DNA from: Microbacterium sp. No. 7
GTDB lineage: Bacteria > Actinomycetota > Actinomycetes > Actinomycetales > Microbacteriaceae
Assembly: GCF_001314225.1 (NCBI RefSeq)
Contig: NZ_CP012697.1
Location: 1,426,001-1,490,000 of the forward strand
DNA: 64,000 bases
Reading direction: 5' to 3'
Shown: piece after piece, positions 41,610 through 48,895 of the stretch
How positions within the stretch are numbered: the stretch's first letter is position 1
Layout: each line of letters begins with the position of its first letter
Translations under genes and position numbers: made by a program
The notes under the pieces: model-generated
Seen by the model: the letters and a program-made list of their open reading frames with translations, nothing else
Told to the model about the DNA's origin: nothing
The model's database searches: none

Positions 41610-42446
41610 TCAGGCGGCCGGGGCGACCGCCGCCCACGGCACCGTCAGCTCGCCCAGTCGCCAGCGCGACCGGCTGCGGACCGGCCAGCCGGAGACCGCC
41701 ATCGCCTCCAGGGCGGTGCGCCAGCGGTGCACGGGGCCGAACGCGGTCGTGGAGACGGCGCGGGTCCACTCCGCCTCGAGCCCGGCGAGGAGGGCATGAA
41801 CCGGCTCGCCCGGGACGTTGCGGTGGATGAGCGCCTTGGGCAGGCGCTGCGCGGCGACGGCGGGGGAGTCGAGGCCTGTCAGCCGCAAGGAGATCGTGAG
41901 GGTGCGGGGCACGGCATCGGCCCCGACCTCGATCCACGTCGCGACGCGGCCGATCTCGTCGCACGTCCCCTCCACGAGGATGCCGTCCGGCTGCAGCCGC
42001 GCGCACATGCGCGCCCACGCGTCGGCGACGTCGCCCTCGTCGTACTGGCGCAGCACGTTGAACGCGCGCACGATCGCGGGCCGGCGTCCGCCCGGCAGGG
42101 GCACCTCGAAGCCGCCGCGCGCGTAGGAGACGCGCGCATCGGGCGCGAACGCCGTGCCGCCGGCGCGCACGACGGCCAGCTGCTGCCGGGCGCGCGCGAC
42201 CCGGTCGGGGTCGATCTCGAGGCCCTGCACCTCGACGTCGGGCCGCGTCCGGCGCAGCCGCCGCTCGAGCTCGAGCACGGTCACCCCGCTCGCCCCGTAG
42301 CCGAGGTCGACGACGAGGGGGTCCGCGGCGCGGCGCAGCACGGGATGCCGGGCGATCCACCGGTCGACGCGGCGCAGCCGGTTGGTCCCGGTCGTCCCGC
42401 GCGTGATCCGGCCCACGGGCGCACCCGTCGCGGAATCCGGCCCCAT
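41610..42446 (-). CDS. SAM-dependent methyltransferase
   Basis: 278 residues. VVDLGYGASGVTVLELERRL is the SAM-binding glycine loop (motif I, with Tyr in place of the usual Gly/Ser at one position) and VEVQGLEIDPDRVARARQQL is the following acidic motif. The rest is helical, with FNVLRQYDEGDVADAWARMCARLQPDG. Target not predictable. Of several ATGs the one at 42446 is chosen because a G-rich ribosome site precedes it; 42455 and 42500 are alternatives. It is divergent from gpmA with a 41-nt gap. Confidence 0.75.
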   Translation of the reverse strand: MGPDSATGAPVGRITRGTTGTNRLRRVDRWIARHPVLRRAADPLVVDLGYGASGVTVLELERRLRRTRPDVEVQGLEIDPDRVARARQQLAVVRAGGTAFAPDARVSYARGGFEVPLPGGRRPAIVRAFNVLRQYDEGDVADAWARMCARLQPDGILVEGTCDEIGRVATWIEVGADAVPRTLTISLRLTGLDSPAVAAQRLPKALIHRNVPGEPVHALLAGLEAEWTRAVSTTAFGPVHRWRTALEAMAVSGWPVRSRSRWRLGELTVPWAAVAPAA

Positions 42447-42487
42447 GTCCCCCATGATGCCAGGGCCCGCGTCGATAGACTGGCCGC

Positions 42488-43237
42488 ATGACCGCGCCAT
42501 ACACGCTGATCCTCCTCCGCCACGGGCAGAGCGAGTGGAACAAGACGAATCAGTTCACCGGCTGGGTGGACGTGAGGCTCACCGACCAGGGCAAGGCCGA
42601 GGCCCAGCGCGGCGGCGAGCTGCTGAAGGAGTCGGGCCTGCTCCCCGACGTGCTGCACACCTCGCTGCTCAGCCGGGCGATCCAGACCGCGAACATCGCG
42701 CTCGACGCCGCGGACCGCCTGTGGATCCCCGTGAAGCGCACGTGGCGCCTCAACGAGCGCCACTACGGCGCCCTCCAGGGCAAGGACAAGGCGCAGACCC
42801 TCGAGGAGTTCGGCCAGGAGCAGTTCATGCTGTGGCGCCGCTCGTTCGACGTGCCGCCGCCCCCGCTGCCGGCCGACGACCAGTACAGCCAGGTCGGCGA
42901 CCCGCGCTACGCCGGCATCGACGGCGACGTGCCGCACACCGAGTCGCTCAAGATCGTGATCGACCGCATGCTCCCGTACTGGGAGTCGGACATCAAGCCC
43001 GACCTCGCGGCCGGCAAGACCGTGCTCGTGACGGCGCACGGCAACTCGCTGCGCGGCCTCGTCAAGCACCTCGACGGCATCAGCGACGCCGACATCGCCG
43101 AGCTGAACATCCCCACGGGCATCCCGCTGGTCTACCGCCTGGGCGAGGACTTCACGCCGCTCGGCGCCGGCGAGTACCTCGACCCCGAGGCCGCCGCCGC
43201 GGGCGCCGCCGCGGTCGCCAACCAGGGCAAGCAGTAG
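42488..43237 (+). CDS. gpmA: 2,3-bisphosphoglycerate-dependent phosphoglycerate mutase
   Basis: 249 residues, normal for the family. [29 protein letters not shown] carries the phosphohistidine (His12), [14 protein letters not shown] and [20 protein letters not shown] complete the active site. It interconverts 3- and 2-phosphoglycerate in glycolysis. An uninterrupted 56-bp palindromic terminator follows. Confidence 0.97.
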   Translation: MTAPYTLILLRHGQSEWNKTNQFTGWVDVRLTDQGKAEAQRGGELLKESGLLPDVLHTSLLSRAIQTANIALDAADRLWIPVKRTWRLNERHYGALQGKDKAQTLEEFGQEQFMLWRRSFDVPPPPLPADDQYSQVGDPRYAGIDGDVPHTESLKIVIDRMLPYWESDIKPDLAAGKTVLVTAHGNSLRGLVKHLDGISDADIAELNIPTGIPLVYRLGEDFTPLGAGEYLDPEAAAAGAAAVANQGKQ

Positions 43238-43244
43238 GCCGCGA

Positions 43245-43300
43245 CGCGGAGAACGGAGGAGGGGGATGCCGGCCGGCATCCCCCTCCTCCGTTCTCCGCG
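43245..43300. terminator. Perfect 56-bp palindrome between gpmA and phoU
   Basis: The 28-nt arms (43245-43272 and 43273-43300) are exact reverse complements with no spacer. It lies 7 nt after the gpmA stop and 13 nt from the phoU stop, so it terminates both converging genes. Confidence 0.9.
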
Positions 43301-43313
43301 GGTCGTCGGGCTC

Positions 43314-43991
43314 TCAGGCCTCGTCGCCGACGGCGATGTTCTCGATGTCGGCCTGCCAGTCGCCCGTCGCGAGGTACGCGACCTTCTTGGCGACCGAGAC
43401 GGCGTGGTCGGCGAAGCGCTCGAGGTAGCGGCTGGCGAGGGTCGCGTCGACCGTCGCCGAGGCCTCGCCCTCCCAGCTGTCGCTGAGCACCTTCTCGAAG
43501 ACCGAGACGTGGTGGTGGTCGAGACGGTCCTCGAGGTTGCGCAGCTCGTCGACCAGCGAGAGGTCGGAGTGGCGCAGCAGCTCGGTCAGGGTGCGGGCGA
43601 CCTCGACGTCCAGCTCGCCCATCTTCTTGAACGTGCCCTTGAGGCCCTTGGGGATCGCGCGCTCGGGGAAGCGCATGCGGGTGAGCTGGGCGATGTGCTC
43701 GGCGATGTCGCCCATGCGCTCCAGCGAGGCGCTGATGCGCAGCGCCGCGACGACGATGCGGAGGTCGCGGGCGACGGGCTGCTGACGAGCAAGGATCTCG
43801 ATCCCGAGCTCGTCGAGGGTGACGGCTTTGGCGTCGATGACCTCGTCGGCCTCGATGACCTCTTCGGCCAGCGCCACGTCGCTCGTCGCGAACGCGCGCG
43901 TCGCCTTGTCGATCGCGACCGTGACGAGCTCGCTGATCTCGACAAGGCGCGACTGCACGTCCTCGAGCGACTGGTGGAACACTTCGCGCAT
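43314..43991 (-). CDS. phoU: Phosphate-signalling protein PhoU
   Basis: 225 residues, two three-helix repeats with the metal-binding-type motif ISASLERMGDIAEHIAQ in the first and LASRYLERFADHAVSVAKKV in the second. PhoU couples the Pst transporter state to the sensor kinase and limits phosphate uptake. It is divergent from the kinase/regulator pair, and a PHO-box-like triple repeat lies upstream of it. Confidence 0.95.
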   Translation of the reverse strand: MREVFHQSLEDVQSRLVEISELVTVAIDKATRAFATSDVALAEEVIEADEVIDAKAVTLDELGIEILARQQPVARDLRIVVAALRISASLERMGDIAEHIAQLTRMRFPERAIPKGLKGTFKKMGELDVEVARTLTELLRHSDLSLVDELRNLEDRLDHHHVSVFEKVLSDSWEGEASATVDATLASRYLERFADHAVSVAKKVAYLATGDWQADIENIAVGDEA

Positions 43992-44043
43992 GGGAAACCT
44001 CTCTCCGGGCCGGCGGATGCGCCAACTCGGCGATCATCCCCCG

Positions 44044-44076
44044 AGAAGGTTAACGAACGGTGCCCCGGGCGTGAAC
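44044..44076 (-). promoter_or_regulatory. PHO-box-like triple 11-nt repeat upstream of phoU
   Basis: Three units in an exact 11-nt period on the minus strand: GTTCACG-CCCG, GGGCACC-GTTC, GTTAACC-TTCT, each 5-6 of 7 matches to the GTTCACC core. It spans 53 to 85 nt upstream of the phoU ATG and could also influence the divergent kinase gene. Likely RegX3/PhoP target. Confidence 0.55.
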
Positions 44077-44147
44077 TCTGCCCGACGCCGTCGGCACACG
44101 TCGTGCACGGATGCGGCGGCGCGCGCCGCCGCCGTACGCTGGAGGGC

Positions 44148-45401
44148 ATGGAGTCGACCCAGGCGGCGCTCATCGCCCTCGGCGTCGGCGTGATCATCGG
44201 AGCGCTCGTCGTCGCGCTCGTCGTCATGGCCATGCGTGCCCGGGAGCTCCACGAGAAGACGTCGTCGACCGAGCTGCCCAGCGCGACCCACGCCGTGCTG
44301 CACGGCATGGACGACCTCGCCGTCGTCGTGGACACGTCGCTGCTGGTCGTGGCCGCGTCGCCGCCCGCCGAGATCTTCGGCATGCGCGAGAACGAGGTGC
44401 TGACCGGCGACGACCTGCGCTCGCTCGTGCGCGAGGCGCGGCGCACGCCGCATCCCGAGACCAAGACCCTCACCCTGCGCCGGGGCATGGAGGAGCGGCT
44501 CGTCGCCGTGCGGGCGACCGTCATCACCCCCCGGCTCACCCTCGTCGTGCTGCGGGACATCACCGAGCGCGAGCGCGTCGAGCAGATGCGCCGCGACTTC
44601 GTGGCCAACACGAGCCACGAGCTGAAGACCCCCGTCGGCGCCGTCACCCTGCTGGCGGAGGCGATCGAGTCGGCCGCCGACGACCCCGAGAGGGTGCGCG
44701 ACTTCGCGGGGCGGCTGATCGTCGAGGCCTCGCGGCTGAGCCAGCTGACCGCCCGCATCATGAGCCTGTCGCGCGTGCAGTCGGCCGACGACTTCGCCTC
44801 GCTCAGCGACGTGGCCATCGACGAGGTCGTCGCGCTGGCGATCGAGTCGCAGGCGATGGCCGCCACGTCGGCGGGCATCGAGATCGTGCGGGGCGGGGTG
44901 CGGGGCGCCTACGTGCGCGGCGACGCCCAGGTGCTCACCGAGGCGATCGGCAACCTCGTCGCCAACGCGATCGCCTACTCGCCGTCGGGGGCGTCGGTCG
45001 GCATCGGCGTCACCGAGCGGGACGGCGTCGTCGAGATCGCCGTGTCCGATCGCGGCATCGGCATCCCCGAGGCGGAGCAGCAGCGGGTCTTCGAGCGCTT
45101 CTACCGCGCCGACCAGGCCCGGTCGCGGCGCACGGGGGGCACGGGGCTCGGCCTGTCGATCGTCAAGCACGCCGTGCAGCGGCACGGCGGCGAGATCGAG
45201 CTGTGGTCCCGGCCGGGCAAGGGATCGACGTTCACGGTGCGCATCCCGGCGATCGAGCCGCCGCCCGAGGCGATCGCCGCGGCGGCCGGCAAGGCGTCGA
45301 CGAAGGTCAAGACCAAGGCCAAGGCGAAGAAGCGCAAGCGCGCCCTGGTGAAGGCGGTGAACGGGGGCCCGTCGGCGCCCGTGGAAGGAGAGAACGCATG
45401 A
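44148..45401 (+). CDS. senX3: Sensor histidine kinase (SenX3/PhoR type) with basic C-tail
   Basis: 417 residues. One N-terminal membrane helix (about 7-29), a PAS-like sensing part (DDLAVVVDTSLLVVAASPPAEIFGM), the dimerisation domain with phospho-acceptor His157 in NTSHELKTPVGAV, and the ATPase domain with NLVANAIAYSPSG, DRGIGIPEAEQQRVFERFYRAD, GTGLGLSIVKH. Lack of an outside domain fits SenX3, which senses phosphate through PhoU. Unusually, a Lys/Ala-rich tail (KVKTKAKAKKRKRALVKAV) follows the catalytic domain. The stop overlaps the regulator ATG. Confidence 0.9.
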   Translation: MESTQAALIALGVGVIIGALVVALVVMAMRARELHEKTSSTELPSATHAVLHGMDDLAVVVDTSLLVVAASPPAEIFGMRENEVLTGDDLRSLVREARRTPHPETKTLTLRRGMEERLVAVRATVITPRLTLVVLRDITERERVEQMRRDFVANTSHELKTPVGAVTLLAEAIESAADDPERVRDFAGRLIVEASRLSQLTARIMSLSRVQSADDFASLSDVAIDEVVALAIESQAMAATSAGIEIVRGGVRGAYVRGDAQVLTEAIGNLVANAIAYSPSGASVGIGVTERDGVVEIAVSDRGIGIPEAEQQRVFERFYRADQARSRRTGGTGLGLSIVKHAVQRHGGEIELWSRPGKGSTFTVRIPAIEPPPEAIAAAAGKASTKVKTKAKAKKRKRALVKAVNGGPSAPVEGENA

Positions 45402-46081
45402 CACGCGTGCTGATCGTCGAGGACGAGCCCGATCTGGCGGAGCCCCTCGCCTACCTGCTCGGCCGCGAGGGCTTCGAGGTCGAGATCGCCGAGGACGGGC
45501 CGAGCGGCCTGGAGCTGTTCTCGGCGCAGGGCGCCGACATCGTGCTGCTCGACCTCATGCTGCCCGGCATGCCCGGCACCGAGGTGTGCCGCATCATCCG
45601 CACGACGTCGAAGGTGCCGATCATCATGCTCACGGCGAAGGACTCCGAGGTCGACATCGTCGTGGGCCTCGAGCTCGGCGCCGACGACTACGTCACGAAG
45701 CCCTACTCGTCGCGCGAGCTGCTCGCGCGCATGCGGGCCGTGCTGCGGCGCTCCGACGCGGCGGACGCCGAGATCGAGGACCGCGTCCTGGTGGGCGGTC
45801 GCGTCGAGCTCGACATCGACCGCCACACCGTGGCTGTCGACGGGGCGCCCATCTCGATGCCGCTGAAGGAGTTCGAGCTGCTCGAGTTCCTGATGCGCAA
45901 CGCCGGCCGCGTGCTGACGCGGGGTCAGCTCATCGATCGCGTCTGGGGGAGCGACTACTTCGGCGACACCAAGACGCTCGACGTGCACATCAAGCGCATC
46001 CGCTCACGCATCGAGCGCGTGCCGAAGCAGCCCGAGATGCTGCTGACCGTGCGCGGGCTCGGGTACCGCTTCGAGGCCTGA
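45398..46081 (+). CDS. regX3: Response regulator RegX3/PhoP type
   Basis: 227 residues. The receiver domain has acidic residues EDE at 8-10, phospho-acceptor Asp52 in IVLLDLMLPG, LTAKD and KPYSSREL; the winged-helix domain includes MPLKEFELLEFLMRNAGRVLTRGQLIDRVWGSDYFGDTKTLDVHIKRIRSRIE. It is phosphorylated by the adjacent kinase and activates pst and other phosphate genes through PHO boxes. ATG overlaps the kinase stop (ATGA) with GAAGGAGA upstream. Confidence 0.93.
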   Translation: MTRVLIVEDEPDLAEPLAYLLGREGFEVEIAEDGPSGLELFSAQGADIVLLDLMLPGMPGTEVCRIIRTTSKVPIIMLTAKDSEVDIVVGLELGADDYVTKPYSSRELLARMRAVLRRSDAADAEIEDRVLVGGRVELDIDRHTVAVDGAPISMPLKEFELLEFLMRNAGRVLTRGQLIDRVWGSDYFGDTKTLDVHIKRIRSRIERVPKQPEMLLTVRGLGYRFEA

Positions 46082-46084
46082 GCC

Positions 46085-46122
46085 CGGCCGCGAGGCAGGG
46101 CATCGAACCCGGCGCGCGGCCG
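46085..46122. terminator. Hairpin between regX3 and the lipoprotein gene
   Basis: CGGCCGCG (46085-46092) pairs with CGCGGCCG (46115-46122) across a GC-rich loop, in the 52-nt gap between two converging genes. Weak by itself but well placed. Confidence 0.45.
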
Positions 46123-46133
46123 CGGGCCGCCGG

Positions 46134-46637
46134 TTAGCTCTCGTCGGGGACGAAGTCGGCGAGGTAGGACAGCGTGCCATCGAGCACAGGGATGCTCTGC
46201 TCGGCGCCGTCGGCGCCCACCTGGAAGGTCGCCGTGGCGTAGGTGCCGGGAAGGTGGTCGACGCCCTCGAACAGCAGGGGGTCGACGCCCTCGAAGCCCA
46301 GGCTGACGGCGCTGCGCGCGGGCACGTCGACCGACTGCGTCGTGCCGCCCACGCCGATCTTGATCGTCTCGTCCTGGTCGGTGTCGTTGACGAGCGCGGC
46401 GAGCAGGTTCGCGGCGCTGCCGTCGTCGTTGGCCACCAGCAGCGCGTTGCGCACCGTGACCGGCCCGAAGTCGGCGATGTTGGTGCCCTCGGCGGGGGAG
46501 TACTGGATCGTCGTGGCCTGCGGCGCGACCATGTTGCAGCCCGTCGCACCGAGCACGACGGCGGCGCCGAGGGCGACGGAAGCGAGAACGCGCGACGTGC
46601 GCGAGGGGAATGCCGCACCGCGGTGTGTCGAAAGCAC
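46134..46637 (-). CDS. Small lipoprotein (LpqE-like)
   Basis: 167 residues. The signal sequence SRVLASVALGAAVVLGATGC ends at the lipobox cysteine. The mature part is beta-rich: SPAEGTNIADFGPVTVRNALLVANDDGSAANLLAALVNDTDQDETI, VDVPARSAVSLGFEG. This is the pattern of actinobacterial LpqE-like lipoproteins, possibly copper or cell-envelope related. It converges with regX3. Confidence 0.75.
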   Translation of the reverse strand: MLSTHRGAAFPSRTSRVLASVALGAAVVLGATGCNMVAPQATTIQYSPAEGTNIADFGPVTVRNALLVANDDGSAANLLAALVNDTDQDETIKIGVGGTTQSVDVPARSAVSLGFEGVDPLLFEGVDHLPGTYATATFQVGADGAEQSIPVLDGTLSYLADFVPDES

Positions 46638-46838
46638 GAATCCTCCAGGTGTGTGGGGCAGACGACGATCGCTTCCATTCTAGGGGGCGCTTCTGCCTGC
46701 CTGAAGCAACGGATGCCGTGCTCCGTCCGACGGCTCCGTCCGTCCGGGTGTGCAGACTGCACTTCGCGACGGGGAAACTGGGACGGTAACGGCGATCCGG
46801 CGACGGGTGAGAATGTCAACCTCAGCTGGGCCCAGGGC

Positions 46839-46852
46839 GGCAATCTAAACGG
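46839..46852 (+). repeat. Left inverted repeat around the trpS-istBA block
   Basis: GGCAATCTAAACGG, unusually AT-rich for this genome; its inverted match (13/14) is at 50674-50687, about 3.8 kb away. Confidence 0.6.
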
Positions 46853-46892
46853 GACCCACCCTGTGGTTTCTGGTCTTGGTTCCGGGCCCCGG

Positions 46893-46898
46893 TAGTAT
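46893..46898 (+). promoter_or_regulatory. -10-like element for the trpS leader
   Basis: TAGTAT lies 7 nt before the ATG of the leader peptide, so transcription probably starts at or very near the ATG and the leader peptide may be translated without a 5' leader. A -35 element could not be assigned with confidence. Confidence 0.4.
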
Positions 46899-46905
46899 CT
46901 CGTTC

Positions 46906-46944
46906 ATGAACTTCAACCGTTCCGCTTGGTGGTGGCTGCGATAG
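46906..46944 (+). CDS. trpS leader peptide with three Trp codons
   Basis: ATG at 46906 opens a 12-codon frame, MNFNRSAWWWLR, ending in TAG at 46942-46944. Three adjacent TGG codons (46927-46935) are typical of a sensor of charged tRNA-Trp. There is no ribosome site, and the promoter-like TAGTAT just upstream suggests leaderless translation. It lies inside the attenuator described at 46910-47027. Confidence 0.85.
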   Translation: MNFNRSAWWWLR

Positions 46945-47027
46945 CAGCCGGTTGAAGTATGTTCACGGGCTGCACGGCAGCTCGTGGAACGGCCCGAGTA
47001 CTCCGTGTAGCTCCCAATCATCGGGAG
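46910..47027 (+). promoter_or_regulatory. Ribosome-mediated attenuator of trpS
   Basis: Four segments can pair in alternatives: segment 1 GGCTGC (46934-46939) with segment 2 GCAGCC (46944-46949), extended by ACTTCAACCG/CGGTTGAAGT (46910-46919 with 46949-46958); segment 2 with segment 3 GGCTGC (46968-46973); segment 3 with segment 4 in a 9-bp hairpin (46965-46973 with 46977-46985). Ribosomes stalled on the Trp codons would cover segment 1 and favour 2:3; with enough Trp they reach the stop and favour the 3:4 terminator. A further hairpin CTCCC/GGGAG (47011-47015 and 47023-47027) hides the trpS ribosome site. Confidence 0.75.
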
Positions 47028-47033
47028 ACACAA

Positions 47034-48074
47034 ATGGAGTCCTTCATCGCAACCGCGCAACGCTCGGCAGAGGTCGCGGTCCTCGTGGCCGAGCACCCCG
47101 AGCACTTTCGAGTCCTCACGGGTGAGCGGCCGACTGGGCCGCTGCATCTGGGCCACTACTTTGGCACCATCAGGGAACGGGTGCGTCTCCAGCAGGCTGG
47201 CGTCGAGATGTTCCTCGTGCTCGCGGACTATCAGGTCATCACCGACCGAGACACGATGGCTCACGTTCGCGAGAACGTCTATAGCGCTGTGCTCGACTAT
47301 CTCGCCGCGGGCATCGACCCGGAACGGACGACCATTTTCACCCACTCGTCGGTGCCGGCGCTGAATCAGTTGATGCTGCCGTTCCTGAGCTTGGTCACCG
47401 AGGCGGAACTGCATCGTAATCCGACCGTCAAAGCGGAACTCGCGGCGTCCGGGCGCGCGTTGAGCGGGTTGCTCTTGACCTATCCGGTGCACCAGGCGGC
47501 CGACATTCTGTTCTGCAAAGGCAATCTCGTGCCCGTCGGCAAGGACAACCTCCCGCATGTGGAGATGACTCGCGTGATCGCTCGACGGTTCAACGAGCGC
47601 TATGGGGATGTCTTCCCGGTTCCGGATGCGTTGATCACGTCGACGCCGGAGGTTCCGGGCTTGGACGGTCGGAAGATGTCGAAGAGCTACGGGAACGCGA
47701 TCGCGTTATCTATGACACCGGACGAGACAGTTGCGGTGATTCGTCAGACTCGGACCGATCAGGACCGGCGGATCAGTTTCGATCCCGAGGACAGGCCTGG
47801 TGTTTCGGCGCTGTTGTCGACGGCCGCGCTGTGCCGCGGTGTCGAGCCAGCCGAGTTAGCCGACGAGATCGGTGATGGCGGCAGCAGCGCCCTGAAAGCC
47901 ATGACGGCGACAGCCGTGAACGACTTCTTGGAACCGTTGCGCGTGAGGCGGCAAGCCTTCGCCAAAGACGAGGATCTCGTGCGGGCGATTCTTCGCCACG
48001 GCAATGAGGCTGCGAACACTTCGGCGGAGTCAACACTGGCCCAGGTGCGCGAAGCAATGGGGACGATCTACTAG
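47034..48074 (+). CDS. trpS: Tryptophanyl-tRNA synthetase, attenuator-controlled second type
   Basis: 346 residues, complete class I synthetase. The HIGH-type motif HLGH is at residues 38-41 and KMSKS at 214-218. VPVGKDNLPHVEMTRVIARRFN replaces the more usual GEDQ..H.E form near the active site. The end TLAQVREAMGTIY looks native. ATG at 47034 has GGGAG upstream inside a hairpin. Base composition is less GC-rich than neighbours. Inducible trpS copies of this type in Streptomyces give resistance to the tryptophan analogue indolmycin; that role here is inference. It ends 8 nt from the convergent istB. Confidence 0.93.
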   Translation: MESFIATAQRSAEVAVLVAEHPEHFRVLTGERPTGPLHLGHYFGTIRERVRLQQAGVEMFLVLADYQVITDRDTMAHVRENVYSAVLDYLAAGIDPERTTIFTHSSVPALNQLMLPFLSLVTEAELHRNPTVKAELAASGRALSGLLLTYPVHQAADILFCKGNLVPVGKDNLPHVEMTRVIARRFNERYGDVFPVPDALITSTPEVPGLDGRKMSKSYGNAIALSMTPDETVAVIRQTRTDQDRRISFDPEDRPGVSALLSTAALCRGVEPAELADEIGDGGSSALKAMTATAVNDFLEPLRVRRQAFAKDEDLVRAILRHGNEAANTSAESTLAQVREAMGTIY

Positions 48075-48082
48075 GACCTCGG

Positions 48083-48895
48083 TCAGACCTGGTCAGTGAG
48101 TCGGCGGGTGTGGGCGAGGCGATAGGAGTCGGTGCCGGTTTCGATGATGCTGCCACCGAACGTGAGTCGGTCGACGATCGCAGCGCAGAGCCTCGGGTCG
48201 GTGAAGGTCCTCGTCCATCCGGAGAACGATTCGTTGGAGGCTATCGCGACGGAGTTCTTCTCTTCGCGTTCGGTGAGGACCTGGAACAGGAGCTCGGCTC
48301 CGCGGCGGTCGAGTTCCATGTAGCCGAGTTCATCGATGCAGAGCAAGTCGACGCGGCCGTAGCGAGCGATGGTGCGGGCGAGCTGCTTCTCGTCGGCGGC
48401 TTCGACGAGTTCGTTGACGAGTTTCGTCGCGAGCGTGTATTTGACCCGATAGCCCTTCTCTGCAGCCGCGGTTCCCAGACCGATCAGTAGATGCGATTTC
48501 CCGGTACCGGAGTCGCCGATGAGGCAGAGCGGTTCGCCTTTGCGGATCCAGTCACCGGTAGCGAGTTGGTGGATCGTGGCCGGGTTGATGTTCGGGTTCG
48601 CGTCGAAATCGAAGTCACCGAGCCACTTGCTCCGCGGGAAGCCAGCCGCAGACACGCGCCGAATCGAGGAGCGCCGATCGCGATCATCGCACTCCGCGAG
48701 CAGTAGCTCTGCCAGGAACCCTTGGTAGGACAGCTGCTCTCGGTTCGCGGTCACCAGGGCCTCGTCAACGACGGCGCGGACAGTCGGGAGCCGGAGACGC
48801 CGGCAGGCCTGATCGACAGCCGCGATCGCTGCTTCTTCGGTGAGCCCGCGTCTCCGGCGCAGCGTCGTCGTGACGGTGGTGGGTTTCGTGGTCAT
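48083..48895 (-). CDS. istB: IS21-type ATPase IstB
   Basis: 270 residues, AAA+ ATPase of IS21 elements: Walker A GDSGTGKSH, Walker B LLCIDELGYMELDRRGAELLFQVL, sensor NSVAIASNESFSGW, and the end AAIVDRLTFGGSIIETGTDSYRLAH. It has an N-terminal extension typical of this subgroup and differs clearly from the IstB of the first element. ATG overlaps the istA stop (ATGA). Its stop lies 8 nt from the stop of trpS. Confidence 0.93.
   Translation of the reverse strand: MTTKPTTVTTTLRRRRGLTEEAAIAAVDQACRRLRLPTVRAVVDEALVTANREQLSYQGFLAELLLAECDDRDRRSSIRRVSAAGFPRSKWLGDFDFDANPNINPATIHQLATGDWIRKGEPLCLIGDSGTGKSHLLIGLGTAAAEKGYRVKYTLATKLVNELVEAADEKQLARTIARYGRVDLLCIDELGYMELDRRGAELLFQVLTEREEKNSVAIASNESFSGWTRTFTDPRLCAAIVDRLTFGGSIIETGTDSYRLAHTRRLTDQV

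Noticed and set aside
46839..48082. trpS as an ordinary host gene with IS21 inserted just after it
   Set aside because: Not fully excluded, but the 8-nt gap between trpS and istB has no space for an IS21 end and the outer inverted repeats enclose trpS, so the cargo reading is preferred.
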